Source: Apiospora phragmitis
Taxonomy: Eukaryota > Ascomycota > Sordariomycetes > Amphisphaeriales > Apiosporaceae
Reading direction: 5' to 3'
Assembly (NCBI GenBank): GCA_038363925.1
Contig: JAQQWL010000016.1
Coordinates: forward strand, 1,674,001 to 1,738,000
DNA length: 64,000 nucleotides
Shown here piece by piece: positions 11,904-22,705 of the stretch. A program made the position numbers and the translations under genes. The notes beneath the pieces were generated by a model. The model did not search any database. It was not told where the DNA came from and saw nothing but the letters and a program-made list of their open reading frames with translations. Within the stretch, counting starts at the first letter, position 1. Every line of letters starts with the position of its first letter.

Positions 11904-12942
11904 GACCCGGAATTGGGCTTTTCTCCCACGCCACGGGATGAATCCCGTGGCGTTTGCTCATCTTTCTTCTACCCGGCTTGGTGGCTCAGTAATTGTTGAT
12001 CCTGAGCTGCTCTGGTGACTGCTAGCGAGGACGGTGACTAGATTGGGGCCATCCTAACCATTCGGCTAGCATTAGTATTTATGTTGCTTCATCCTGTACC
12101 CCTTCCCACCTCATCTATAGGACGAGGCCTTTTTTACGCTGCTTTAAATTTCCGCAATACGGTATATGGTATTTTTGAGCTTCGGTTTTTTATTCGTGAT
12201 TCTTCACAGCTATCATAAACATGTTTTCTATTAGCAAGTCTTCACGACTATCGTAGTTTGCATGAGCTCCGGGAAGATACAGCTCCTACGTGGCGCCTGT
12301 ATAAAGGCGGCGGAGACTATCAACAAAACGCGTAACGCTAGGAGGAAGAGACAACAGAAACCAAAAAAGGGGTCGCTAGTCTGGTAGGTGAGAGCCGGTA
12401 TAGTAATGTCGAGCATGTGAGCTAAACTCCAGTATTGGGCAGCGTGTATTTTTAGTCCAGCTTCGGCACGGTTTATTACACGGGCAATTAGGTAGATGTA
12501 CCGAAGGCCTTCGGCTTACGGTATATTATCAATAACAATAATAATAATTTTCATGAGCTAAAGAATGGCTTTGGCTCTAAGGAAAGCCGGTACAGGCAGA
12601 CTTGTCAGCCGTTTTTGGATCTTTTGTGTACTGCCACTTCAAAGACTCGAGGGTTGCAGTAGAACGGGAAGCCGTAATCGTGCTTAGCTCCGAGTACGTA
12701 TCGGTCTGTAGGGGACGCTTTCAAGTATCTAATGTACGTACAGATTTGGCCAACGCCATTATCTCACCGCAATTTCTACTATTTTATTTAAATCTTGTAT
12801 CTCACCTGACGAGCATGGAAATCTGAGCGTTCCAGCTTCAGCTATTCGGGAGGGGACCCAAGAAGTCCTCAAGTTTATCGATCATGTTTGACCCCAAATA
12901 TCCTCCAGCTAGTTGAGTGGCTTGACTGATTCTCAGCTAGGG
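11904..12942. other. AT-rich intergenic, no gene recognised
   Basis: Only short ORFs are seen. There is a short inverted repeat around the ACGCCACGGGATGAATCCCGTGGCGT-like segment near 11930-11952, just 3' of the GMC stop, which could fold in the mRNA tail. The 5' exon(s) of the coiled-coil gene ending at 13325 may lie in this stretch but could not be placed. Confidence 0.35.
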
Positions 12943-13325
12943 TTCGACGTCTCATCTCACTGCTGTGTGCTCGTTGTAAGCATTGGCTACAAACCCAAGC
13001 GCAAGAACTCGAAGAGCTACAGAAGCTCTGTGATCAGTTCCAGGAACAGATTAAGGAGCTCGATAAACAAAAGGTACAGCTCGAAATTATTTTAATGCAG
13101 CACCACGAACAAACAGAAGAGCAGAAATTATGTCGGGAAATAGTGGAGATGGAGCTTGACCAGCATAAAGATACTCTTGCCGAGAAGGTCAGAGCGATAG
13201 GGGAAAAAGACCGCGTTATAGAAACTCAGCGTTTTCTACTATCCTGTATTTCTGGAGATGCCCAGGAACTTGTTAGCATGGGATTTGATGGCGGCTGGAT
13301 TTCAGCTAAGGCCGAGGACAAGTGA
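12943..13325 (+). CDS. coiled-coil protein, 3' exon
   Basis: An open frame begins after a convincing acceptor (branch-like TTGACTGA then CTCAGCTAG ending at 12941-12942) and runs to a TGA at 13323-13325. Residues from about 20 on are a continuous heptad-rich coil (AQELEELQKLCDQFQEQIK and later QTEEQKLCREIVEMELDQH), followed by a short C-terminal region with SMGFDGGW. The first exon was not found, so the N-terminus is missing. A solo LTR starts only 13 bp after the stop codon. The family is unknown; it belongs to the set of small coiled-coil genes scattered through this window. Confidence 0.5.
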
Positions 13326-13338
13326 TAAATAATATTAT

Positions 13339-13544
13339 TGTTGGAACAGCTAGAACCAAAGCTGTCCATATTGCTCTAAAAGGGGTACCACGTGCCTGCG
13401 CGCACGAACCCCTTTTCTGCCTCATAAAGAGGGGTATGCGATACCCCTCGCAGCTGGCAGAATAGATAGAGAAAAACAACAGAATATAGCAATACAGCAC
13501 GATTGAACCCCCACCGTACGTACGTACAGAAAGCCCATTCAACA
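13339..13544 (-). mobile_element. solo LTR, family A copy 1 (206 bp)
   Basis: The sequence begins TGTTGGAAC and ends TTCAACA, so it has TG...CA ends with a short inverted TGTTG/CAACA. It is flanked by a perfect 5-bp direct repeat ATTAT (13334-13338 and 13545-13549). A second copy of the same 206-bp length lies at 41919-42124 in the opposite orientation; most differences are transitions. No internal retrotransposon sequence is present, so it is a solo LTR left by recombination. An ORF reading through it is accidental. Confidence 0.85.
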
Positions 13545-13549
13545 ATTAT

Positions 13550-14584
13550 TTTATTTTATTGTGGCCCTAGCCCAGCTAGTTGTAGCTGTTGCCCTGTGAG
13601 TTAATTAACAAGCAAGTCAGCTGTAGATAGCCCACGGAGCGAGCTGTGAAGGCACGTCACCGAAAGCAGCGGAAGTGGCTGTATAGGTAGACTTGATTCG
13701 ACTATCTAAGACGAAGAGAGGAAGGAAATCAGAAATGCTGAAGGACCAAAAAGTGCACTCATATAGTGAGTGGGTGGGTGAGCAGCCGTACACATTGCGT
13801 TCACCCAAACGCCACGGTGCCGTACCATCACAGTATGTACTAAGTTCTATAAGATACAGATTGTCAGCACCGTAGTAATTGTACTAACGCCTCCTGCCTA
13901 TCTGGTAAATAATCATGCATCTGACCTAGACCACGTTCGTAATAAATATTTTCATCATATTTTGCTATATATATGTAATCTATATAATTTACAGTACTGT
14001 ACAGTAAATGTCTGAGTTGAAACGCATGGTGGTCCAGATTACTCAGTCAGTGTGTGGTTGGATCAGACGAGGCGATTCAGTCGAAACAACGGCCTGGATG
14101 GCGACATTCCAGCCACGACTCGTTGCAAACGTGCGCGCAGCGTCAGCTAGCGTGTATAGACAGATCAATGGCACCTAGATAGCCTCTTTGGTTCTTGATC
14201 AATATGTAGCTCTAATCCACATGCTGCTACTCCCCCCCTTGTGGTTCCGACAGTCCGCCTTAATTTTCTATATATGAATATGAACCTTAACCTGGAAACT
14301 GTGGTGAAAGCAGTGTTAAAGCTAGATTAGGAGGAAGCTGCTAGAAATTCTGTACTTAACATTAGAACAGTATACATATGTAAACCGGTGACATATATGG
14401 ATTTTTCCACTACTCGAGCAACCCACAACTAGCGTGGCGCTAATAAAGAGGTACAAAAAAGCCAAAAGATGCTTCTATCGTCATAAAGTATTTGGGAAAG
14501 GGGAGTTACGTCTATAAGTAGGAAGTGTTTCCCCGAGACAAGCTTATTCGTAATATTATCAAGATATCATCCTCATTCTGAAAG
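13550..14584. other. intergenic region containing an LTR remnant
   Basis: No gene is seen. AT-rich blocks flank the family B solo LTR at 14009-14252. The 3' part should contain the promoter of the bZIP-like gene. A TAA-TATTATC stretch just before it may be intron 3' sequence if an upstream exon exists. Confidence 0.35.
14009..14252 (+). mobile_element. solo LTR, family B copy 1
   Basis: It starts TGTCTGAG and ends GGTTCCGACA, so the termini are TGTC...GACA. It is homologous along its length to 27864-28096 (same strand) and 37456-37691 (opposite strand); shared blocks include GGATCAGACGAGGCGA, CTAGATAGCCTCTTTG and CTCTAATC. Copies differ mainly by transitions. The 5-bp flanks (GTAAA and GTCCG) do not match for this copy. 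No internal element is seen. Confidence 0.65.
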
Positions 14585-15729
14585 ATGGCTCCAATGACCT
14601 CGATAGACAAAAAAAGAAGAGAGACCGCCAGGCTCAAAACGCTCGGCCTAGGCTGGAGCGAGCACTACACAAGCTACAACTGGATAATTCCAACGAGGAA
14701 AACCAGAAGCGTATTGCCTACTTAGAAGCTCAGCTTCTAAAGAAAGACCAAGAGCTTCAGGAAGCTTTTGACTCCGAGGAGTTCGAAGTGATGGAAATCG
14801 ACGTAGATAGCGATTCCGAAGATATAAAGTCCGAGCCTACCAGCCCTCGGCCTAGTAGTATCGACGATGGCCTAGACCCCGACGGAGAAAAGCCGCTATT
14901 TTCTCGTCCAGGCCCCGCATCTGGGCAAGAGGTCACAACGGTGGGCTGGGTCAGAAATGGACGTTACTATATCAACATGTACGGAAAGAAGAGTGCGGCG
15001 AAGTATCGGCTGGACAAGTACGCCGATAGCGCCGAGTACGAAGACGAGCCACCTGCGGAGCAGAACATAAGCAATAGCGAAATCCGATTTGGAAGTGTGA
15101 AGAATCCCAACGGAAGGCTTAAATATACCAAGCGGCATATTGACGGTCTTTACGGAGTCGCCTGGAATGCGATTAACAGATCTGGTGCCGACGCAGTAGA
15201 TTTGATCGATCCAGATGAGTTGCAGATGCTGGACGGGAGCCTAGGAAAGAAGCGGTGGCCTGACACGTACGTTCTGATCGCCTGGAACATTGACGGGAAG
15301 ATTCAGAAGAAGTGGGAGCCGAGATCAGCGCTCCGCGCCCGATGGGGAACGAAAGAGGCCGACATCGCCATCCACAAAGCGGCTGTAGAGCAGGAGTGCA
15401 GATATGAAGAAGCAACCACTGGAAGGCGTCCGCAACTCAGTCGGTCGCCATCCGTAGGTCTTGCCGATAATATGGTGAAGAACTTCCGCCATCAGTCCAT
15501 CCCGGTACGGTCCCACAATCCTGCATTTTATCATACTCGATTTTCCGAGGCCGCACCGCCTAATAAAGTCAGCGCTCGGGGGGGCCCGGCCATGACCAAG
15601 GAGGAATTCATCGCTTTTTATTGTGAACTGGCTGGTGCTGCCAACTTTTTTGATCTCGACGTCAACACGCAGCAGAAGTGTGTCATAGCCTGGGCTGGTG
15701 TACAGGAACCACGCCTGGTAACGGTTTAG
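14585..15729 (+). CDS. bZIP-like protein with unknown C-terminal domain, one frame break
   Basis: An ATG at 14585 opens a frame that breaks in an A7 run (14609-14615). One extra A would join it to the long frame ending at 15729. The joined N-terminus reads KKRDRQAQNARPRLERALHK, which resembles the fungal bZIP basic region KKRRDRQAQ, followed by leucine-spaced heptads (LQLDN, IAYLEAQLLKKDQEL). The basic region is degenerate, lacking the usual N-x7-R. An acidic linker precedes a 200-residue region with VGWVRNGRYYINMYG, KRHIDGLYGVAWNAI and TYVLIAWNIDG that I do not recognise. The total would be about 381 aa. Nuclear DNA binding is inferred. The part from 14788 on is an uninterrupted 313-aa ORF. 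Confidence 0.6.
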
Positions 15730-17143
15730 TTGGATTTTTAGCCAATTTCTTACCTCGTTTTTCTTTTCATACTTGATCGCTTTTATCCATTCCACTTTAC
15801 TTTATTTCTTACGTTATATTTCTTTTAGATGTACCTTTAATATCTATACGTAGTAGGAGTGTGCGAAATATAGATAGAGCAAAGTGGTTCGAACCCGATT
15901 TTCTTATTCTGCTATTTATAGATGTTGCGTCAATAGTTAAGGTTTATGGGCTCGTAATTATAGAATCTTTTCAGAAATTGTTATTCGTACTATTCTGAAA
16001 GATTTATTGATACTGTGAAGTAAAAGGAGGACTGTGTGTCAACCTGTGTAATGGGGCTAACGCTTGGCCTTGAAAGCAATGAATAGAAGCCATAAGGGCC
16101 TTATCACTGGCGATAATGGCAGGCCAAACTGCATCGTCATGCTGAAGTATGTGACTGAAATCCAGCACTCCGCCACTTCCCAGGCCAAAGTTCCAATCTT
16201 CCAACTTGGGGATCGTCGATTTTTGAATATTAGCAGCTTCTAAAAGAGAATATAGGTAAAGTAGAAAGATATAGTGATCCCCTAGGGGAGTGCGTAAGGT
16301 GGATATTGTAGTACTTATCCGCCTAGTGAATCGCCGTAGTATAAACTCATTTTTACCATTTCTCCACGAGGTATCTTGCTAAAGGCCTACGACATAGGGA
16401 AGATACGAAACAGGAGACTCTATTATTATCGTGGGTATCCAATCTTATGTGGCAACACACTATAGTATAGCTTAGCACGAGATGGAGGTTTTGGAATGCC
16501 CTACGCACTCTATACAGTGAGTGTATGTCCAGAAGAGATGATTTGGTATGCGATCAGACGCCAAGGAATTGTATATATTACATGAGAAAGACCCGATAGA
16601 TAGATTCAAAAACCAAGGCTTTGAACTCCCGCCATCTCGGGTCTCTACGGGAGACCCTAATGCTCACAATTACTATATTGTGGGTAAAAATAACGGATAA
16701 ACTGTAAACTAGCCTTACATACATATATGTTGCAATTCATTTTACGGTATGTGCTGTGGAGACAAGGCTACCCAAAAATGCTGTCCTATACAATAAAGGC
16801 CCATCCCGTAATGGCTCCCCGTGTTTGATGGATGATCAGAGGTCACACAATTACTGTACTGTACCGGATTCGCCCGGCTATTAGTGTGTGGGTATGACAT
16901 GTGTAACTTGCTAAGCTTTTAAGGAGCCATCTTTGGCATACTGCCCTCTTTTCTTCTAAAACCTTGGGCCTCCCTTCAACTAGGGGTATAGTAGCCATAT
17001 TTGGCGTTCGTATATGCCAATCTATTTTGCGCTACTTATTCCGGTTAAAGGGAGCCGGTATCCGAGCAGTAGTCACAATATCTATCGCAGTGTTAGATTA
17101 ACGGGGGTCGGCTATCCTTGTTCGTAGTTATCTACAAGGGAAG
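15730..17143. other. AT-rich intergenic, no gene recognised
   Basis: 1.4 kb with many stops in all frames. The GGTTCGAACCC word near 15886 resembles a tRNA B box but no tRNA fold is present. Nothing else can be supported. Confidence 0.4.
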
Positions 17144-17896
17144 ATGGACTTGAAGCCAGCCAGAGCAAGTAACCTTGAGAGAAAAGAGTGGAACATTCGT
17201 TGTCGTGAGCTCCTATCAGAGCATATATGTACGTTAATGATCTATACCTATGGATCCGCGCTAATTGGTCATAGATGCTCGAACAGGATTGAAAGTCGAA
17301 CCCTCGGGGGTCCGTCTTATCACCTCAGAAAGGGACCCATATTCTTGGAAGCACCTTGACGAAGCTAGCCAAGACCTATTTACCAAAAACCTTAGTGACC
17401 ATTCTATTAACACCTACAAAAGACTCTGCGATGGAATTGGGCGCACATTTGAGGCCGTGGCCGCGAGGTCTACCTCTATAGCCTTGGTCGATGGCGCTAG
17501 CACACGAAGGGTTGGGCCTCAACTTCTCTTCTACCTAGCCACTTGACTAATGGTCGTTAGGGACTCGCTGATGATATAAGCTTCAGTTCTCGCATCGAGC
17601 GACTAGTGAAGGAAAACCAGCAATTGAGAATACAGGTCGCTGAAGTTAATGCACAACTGGAAGCGGAGAAACGCCGATATCAAGTTCTGACAGAAGATCT
17701 CCAAGACACTAAAGGTCAATTGAGACGAACCCTGCAACAGCTGCGTCGGGCGGAGGAAGCGGAGAAAAGCCTGAAAACCTCAGCGATTCATTATATGCAG
17801 GGCGTTAGAAGAATTCTCCCACTGGTAGAGCAGTTACAGGACGAGGGTAGAACACTTATTAATAGCGGTACTATTAAGGAAATAGAGAAATTATAA
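17144..17896 (+). CDS. coiled-coil protein, three exons, 218 aa
   Basis: The proposed exons are 17144-17228, 17275-17510 and 17561-17896. Intron 1 is 46 nt (GTACGT...CTAATTGGTCATAG) and intron 2 is 50 nt (GTTGGG...GACTAATGGTCGTTAG). The joined frame is 657 nt. The N-terminal 100 residues are globular (EWNIRCRELLSEH, LITSERDPYSWKHLDEAS, NTYKRLCDGIGRTFEA). The C-terminal half is a long coil (RIERLVKENQQLRIQVAEV and on) ending with IHYMQGVRRILPLVEQL. There is no signal peptide or membrane segment. The function is unknown; self-association is likely. The same coil-then-hydrophobic-helix end is seen in the genes at 1.4 and 19.6 kb. Confidence 0.7.
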
Positions 17897-18502
17897 TATA
17901 TATTATAATCTAGAAATAGTAACGTTTATCTATGTCCATTGACATTTCCCTTTATATATGCTATAAGTGCTCTACCGAGCTCGCTATTCGACTAGTCACC
18001 GACGTCGTCTGCACAACGTGGCAACAAAAGGGCGTCGCCTCCCTCCTGCTCAATATCAAAGACCCTTGCGATACGGTTAACTACCGCAGGTTAACCGCCA
18101 CGCTCCGTGCGAAAGGACTGCCAGTTTAGGCCTGCCGATAGGTCGAAAGCTTTATCGCAGCTCCTAATAACGTATCTATCGATCTTGATCTAGATGAGTT
18201 CGGTTCTTGATAAGAATGCGCCAATGCTACTTGATGACTTTTGTCCCGCCAATATGAACTAAAAGACGTTTCAATCTTATAGACCTTCCGCCCGAACTGC
18301 GAAATTATACTTGGGAGCAAGCGTTGCCCGATCGGCGTGTTCTTCGTATTGTTGTCTACAGTGTAATACACACCCATTCTTTTGCTTTGCTCGCGCGGCG
18401 GTACTCCTCTATGTGTGTGTAGACAACTCGGCCTGGTCCTGAGGTATATGCCCATACAAGGCACCTATAAAATCTCCCGATAGGAGAACCGGCGGACGGT
18501 CG
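17897..18502. other. intergenic, no gene recognised
   Basis: Short overlapping ORFs only. Nothing resembles a known family; probably the 3' flanks of the coiled-coil gene and of the kinase remnant. Confidence 0.4.
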
Positions 18503-18981
18503 CTAGCGCCGCTTGCTTCCTAGTCCATTATATAAATCGCTCTCGAGGCGATCCGCATCATGCTTCCTCTTCGTCCTGACCGCAGACACCTGCCGATGCT
18601 TGAGGGCTGGCCGGGGAGGGCGCGGCGAAAGCCAACGATCATGACACGTTCGCGCTCCACGTTCGCCAACAGGTTGGCCTCGCGCTCGTCGCCGTGGCAC
18701 ACTACCCAGCCCTCAGGCGTCGCAAGCCGCGTGTACAGGTGGCAATTTTGCTGTAGGCACTTGAAACCATCCGACAGTATCCCCCTGCAGACGAAGATGT
18801 AGCCGTATGGCCGGAGTTCGAGTTGAAACAGCAAGTCTGTCGCACTCCTCTTCGCCCACCTACCTATTTCTAAGGAATCTCGACATGGATCTTCGCGCAG
18901 CTGTTCACTGACCAGGCGTATCAACTTGGCAGTGGCAGGGTGCCCCAAGCCATCTCCGCCAGCGACACGATGCGCTAGCAC
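18503..18981 (-). pseudogene. protein-kinase-like fragment
   Basis: The minus frame from 18981 contains WVVCHGDEREANLL, matching the HGDxxxxN catalytic-loop pattern of fungal kinase-like/APH-fold proteins, followed at the right distance by RVMIVGFRRA, where the family has a metal-binding DF(G/D). Asp is replaced by Gly there. After that the natural continuation (VRTKRKHDADRLESDLYNG) is found in another frame, so a frame change is needed; it ends at 18503. No N-lobe, glycine loop or lysine is found upstream, so this is a C-lobe fragment of about 160 residues. It is probably inactive. Together with the gene at 4.5 kb it is a second degenerate kinase in an accessory stretch. Confidence 0.5.
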
Positions 18982-19583
18982 ATTCGGTCAACCGTCGTCG
19001 AGCTGCCAGCCCCTCTTGAGGCATAACGGTTATGCTTGCGAGCAGTATGGCCTGGTAGACGCTGGGTGGCGCGTCTCGCCATCCTCTTCGGAGCTGCTAT
19101 TGTATCTCCCAACAATATACATAAACGTTACCAGTTGACTCCATTATTTCTATGGCTTGGTCCTATGCATTTCCTTTGAGTTCAGTGCTACAGTATGTAC
19201 AGTAGTCTATGTATATATTGTACCTGGTTGTCTGTGTTCGGTATCTTCTGAGTCTTGCCACTATACCTAAGATCACTCAACAAACCCGACGCACGTAGTA
19301 CGTATAGTAGTTCTGAGCGTAATCCATAATTGGCTTCAATTAGCTTTTGGTACATTGCTAGGCTGTGGTGGGAATGTCTGTTAGTGCCAAAGTGAACTTA
19401 TTGCATCGGTTTCAGCAGTACAGTACAAATCCACTCCTGGATGTCGTTTTCCTCTTATTAACCAAGCGAGAGGCTGGTAGTTGAGGCTTAGGTATTAAGC
19501 CCCTACAGTGTTGCACCGTATGTGATCATCTTGAACTTTACGTAAAGCTGACCGGTGATTCTTCACTAACGGAAGTAGGGTTC
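18982..19583. other. intergenic, no gene recognised
   Basis: No ORF with coding character. A possible acceptor (GGAAGTAG) just before 19584 leaves room for an upstream exon of the next gene. Confidence 0.35.
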
Positions 19584-19889
19584 ATGATGAGTATAGACCC
19601 GAGACCGCGATCGAGTTTCTATTCCGACGAGTTCCAACTTGACGACCTTCTTCATCGACTTTCCGAACAAACCTGGGAGCAAGAGGTATTCACGTTGCAG
19701 TTGCTCCTTCAGGAGAACGAGGAGCTGTCTCGTGAGCTGTCAGGCCTACAGAGGCGCTGGAAGCTAGTCTACAAGGCGATGGCAGTTTCGGCCGAGACTG
19801 CTAGTCAAATGAACATCATGATAAAGAGATTTCAGGAATTGCTCGCCAAGGAACAGAACAAGTGGAAGGCAAATTTTACGGCATTTTAA
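19584..19889 (+). CDS. small coiled-coil protein, 101 aa
   Basis: A short complete ORF. After a polar start (MMSIDPRPRSSFYSDEF) the chain is almost entirely helical, with a heptad pattern: LLHRLSEQTWEQEVF, LQLLLQENEELSRELSGLQ, then YKAMAVSAETASQMNIM and a final coil. The coil core QENEELSRELSGL parallels TRENGRLRQEI of the gene at 1.4 kb and VKENQQLRIQV at 17.6 kb, so a family relation is possible but not proven. No targeting signal. The function is unknown. It could be the last exon of a longer gene. Confidence 0.5.
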   Translation: MMSIDPRPRSSFYSDEFQLDDLLHRLSEQTWEQEVFTLQLLLQENEELSRELSGLQRRWKLVYKAMAVSAETASQMNIMIKRFQELLAKEQNKWKANFTAF

Positions 19890-20259
19890 CATATATCAAC
19901 TAATTACTACTGTCGCACAAACAGGAATAAAGCAGTTATAAAAAATAAAAGCGCTAAACATATTTTAAGTGAAATAAACTTAATAAGCTTATACAGAGTT
20001 ACGACTTTTATGTGCGACAAAAGATAAGAAATCATTCGGCTCGCGTGATGAAGTAAATAGCCGGTATGAGTAAAACCACTACCGTGGAATCCTCATGCTA
20101 CACACGAAGTATGTAGGTTCAGCTCGAAAGTGCCTGGCGGTATAGGCCGTGCTTGGGTGCACTTCAGTTCTGGTTCATTCTGAAGGAGAGCCACCAAAAC
20201 CTGGAGGTTGCTCTTAACGTATTTACTCATACCTTGAACCCATAGGGCCGAGACCCCAG

Positions 20260-20577
20260 GTGTCATTTCAGGCCCTTGGATATCGAGATTCACTTCAGGA
20301 TCTTGGTAGCACTGACTACCACATAACACCATGTAAAGAAGAGGTTCAGCGGCTTCGTAAGCCTTGTGCCGAGGAAAAAGGAGTCAAGATTATACCCAAT
20401 AACGATACCGTAAAATTATTCGCTAAGTATGAAAATAGTTTTCGAGATTGGCCCGCTTCGTTTCTTGCTTACGCTCCTCCTGACCCTGGCCGCTCCACCT
20501 ATGATGTCGTCATCGGCAAGCTAGCTAGTGTATTCGAACAGAATCGGAGCTTAGCACAGCTCCACTCTAGGACTTAA
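20260..20577 (+). CDS. hypothetical ORF, 105 aa
   Basis: An open frame with some coding character (CKEEVQRLRKPCAEEKG, TVKLFAKYENSFRDW), possibly a decayed coiled-coil segment followed by a polar tail. It has no recognisable domain and no supporting splice sites. It may be a remnant rather than a gene. Confidence 0.25.
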   Translation: MSFQALGYRDSLQDLGSTDYHITPCKEEVQRLRKPCAEEKGVKIIPNNDTVKLFAKYENSFRDWPASFLAYAPPDPGRSTYDVVIGKLASVFEQNRSLAQLHSRT

Positions 20578-20780
20578 AAGAAATATATTAGAGCATCAGC
20601 AAATGTACATATATATAGGACTCCATCTTCCTAGTCGATCCAGTATATACTAGAACACCACTTCAGTACCCCCAAAAACCAAGTTCTGATTTCGCAGCCT
20701 CCCTATAAGAGAACGGTTTCGTAGCTTTCTTATTAATTATACTAATTAGCGAAAACTTATTTTCCAGTTTTATATAAACC

Positions 20781-21530
20781 CTAAATAAATAAGATAAATA
20801 AACATTCCAACCTTAAACACCCTATAATACTACCTACTTTTCGACCGGAAGTGGAACAATTACTACGTATTAACTCGCATCCAAAATCCAACCCTAGTTC
20901 CTTCGGTTCCCATGTGGCGATACACGCGTTCCGGTTATAGAGACAAAGGCTGCAATCGCGCTCACACCAGCCCTGGCGGCACTTGGGGCAATGATATGAG
21001 TACTTAGAATATTCCTTTATGCAGCTGAGGCAGAACGAGTGACCTGTACAAATATTAGAGCTCGGCAACAGACTGGCAGCTAAATGAGATTCACTCACCA
21101 CAACGAAGCACGTTCCATTTCACTGGCTTAGTAATACATATATCACACCTGCCGACCCATACTCGATGCGTGTTCTGACGGCCATAAGAAACGTGGAACT
21201 TTCGAGGACAGCACAATCTCGCCGTAGGCCGACAGGACTCGGTAGTGTCTTCTTTCTTCTGCGGTTCTCCGTCACTTGGTTTGAAGCATCCAACACAGAT
21301 GAACTTCTTCTGTCAGTCTCGGGCAAGGTGATGCACGGGGACAATTCAATGGGACATACGCATTTGCAGGATTGTAGAATCCACCCTTGCTCCGAGTATT
21401 CGTGGCAAGAAGCACAAGAGTAGGGCTCTTCGCTTGTGAGGTCAATGATGAGGCGTTGTGTGTAAAGGTAGGTCACGTCGTCGTCCGAGACGGACGGAAC
21501 AGTCGTGGCGCCGATGAATGAGGAAGCCAT
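20781..21530 (-). CDS. RING-finger protein, one frame break
   Basis: Exons are 21530-21099 and 21043-20781 with a 55-nt intron (GTGAGT...TTGTACAG). Across the splice the frame gives CDICITKPVKWNVLRCGHSF then CLSCIKEYSKYSYHCPKCR, a complete C3HC4 pattern: C-x2-C-x11-C-x-H-x2-C-x2-C-x10-C-x2-C. In front of it are more Cys pairs (CASCHEYSE, CKCVCP, FICVGCF), so further zinc binding is likely. The N-terminal frame and the RING frame differ by one missing base near 21314. An E3 ubiquitin-ligase role is inferred from the RING. The Cys-rich N-terminus does not match a standard RBR layout that I can recognise. The start at 21530 gives MASSFIGA; an ATG at 21554 is also in frame. Confidence 0.6.
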
Positions 21531-22705
21531 GGTTTTTAGATAGGTGCGCATCAAGTGGGAAAGTCCATAAGGTCCTTGGGCGTCGACCGGCCTTTATATC
21601 ACCCTCTGCGTCGTCAGCGACGCTCGGGGGCGCGAAACCCCACTACGAACAAAGTGCACCTGCCGGCTGCAGTGGGTAGAGCGTCGATACTTAGCCGGTT
21701 TCAGGCCGGTTGCTCGAACGAGGATTCACCCTCTTCTCTCTCCTCTGCGATCACGGGCAGCCTTATGCTCTTTGACGGAGAGGTTAGGGACAAGAAGTCG
21801 CTACGCCAGCCTCGCCTTGTCGTTCGAAGCATGCGAGACGTAGGGACGCAGTTACGGCGGCTAGGTAGCTTGCCCTCCTGGCTTTCAGCGCAGTCAATCA
21901 CCTCGCGTGTCTCGACACTATCCGGCTTTCGCATTGCATTAGTAATTTATACGTATAAAAGGAACTAAGTAGTGTGAACTATTGGTTATGAAGACCCTAA
22001 TATATATAGCATAGTCCTATATAGAGTGTGTACATATACTGTACTGGTACCGAAATAAATGGTCTCCGGTCTCCGCTCGGCTATAAGTGCCATATTTGGC
22101 GTGGTGTATTAAAGTAGTTTGCAGGAGCTAAATTTGGCTACCGCTAAGACCGACCCTGCCATTCGCTCAGCCATGCTGATCGGGATAACCCGCAGCTTAC
22201 TCGTAAAAAGCTTATTCCGACGACATCCCGTACGTACATACTTTTCTGTCCGTGGCTGCTCTATGTACCGGCGCCCTCGGGTGTGTTAAAAAGACCCATA
22301 CTGGGGACGGTGGGATCTATGTAATAAAACGGGCGATGGTTCTTTCTAGCACAGCGTTTATACGGCATTTTACTAGATCCATGTACGACTTTGGGAAACA
22401 TATATAAGTATAATATGATTTCCCTTGTCACAATTCCTTTCGCCTGCTAACTCCCACACCTTATAAGTTCCGAACTTAAACAGTATAACAATATCTCACG
22501 GCAGACTATTTAGTTTGTTAGGAATTCTACTTTCGAGTCTGCCAAAAAAAAACAGTCGCTATGTGCGGCGAAAGGGTCTGCAAGGGGTTCCCTTGTACGG
22601 ACTGCCTGGTCCTCACAGACACGCGTAGAACAGGTCGTCTGTGTCATCCGAGTCCATGAACATTCTTTCTACGGGGTCCGAACACGGACCGGAGATGATG
22701 AGTCG
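21531..22705. other. intergenic, no confident gene
   Basis: Two overlapping opposite ORFs (21555-21968 plus, 21934-21701 minus) lack recognisable features. From 21960 to 22560 the DNA is AT-rich. A minus ORF (22852-22613) overlaps the chromodomain coding sequence and is judged a shadow of it. Confidence 0.35.

Noticed and set aside
13306..13545. ORF of 79 codons, nearly identical to one at 41918-42154
   Set aside because: Both lie inside the 206-bp solo LTRs; the similarity is that of the repeat, not of a gene.
15886..15900. GGTTCGAACCC word resembling a tRNA B box
   Set aside because: No A box, acceptor stem or anticodon arm at the right distance on either strand.
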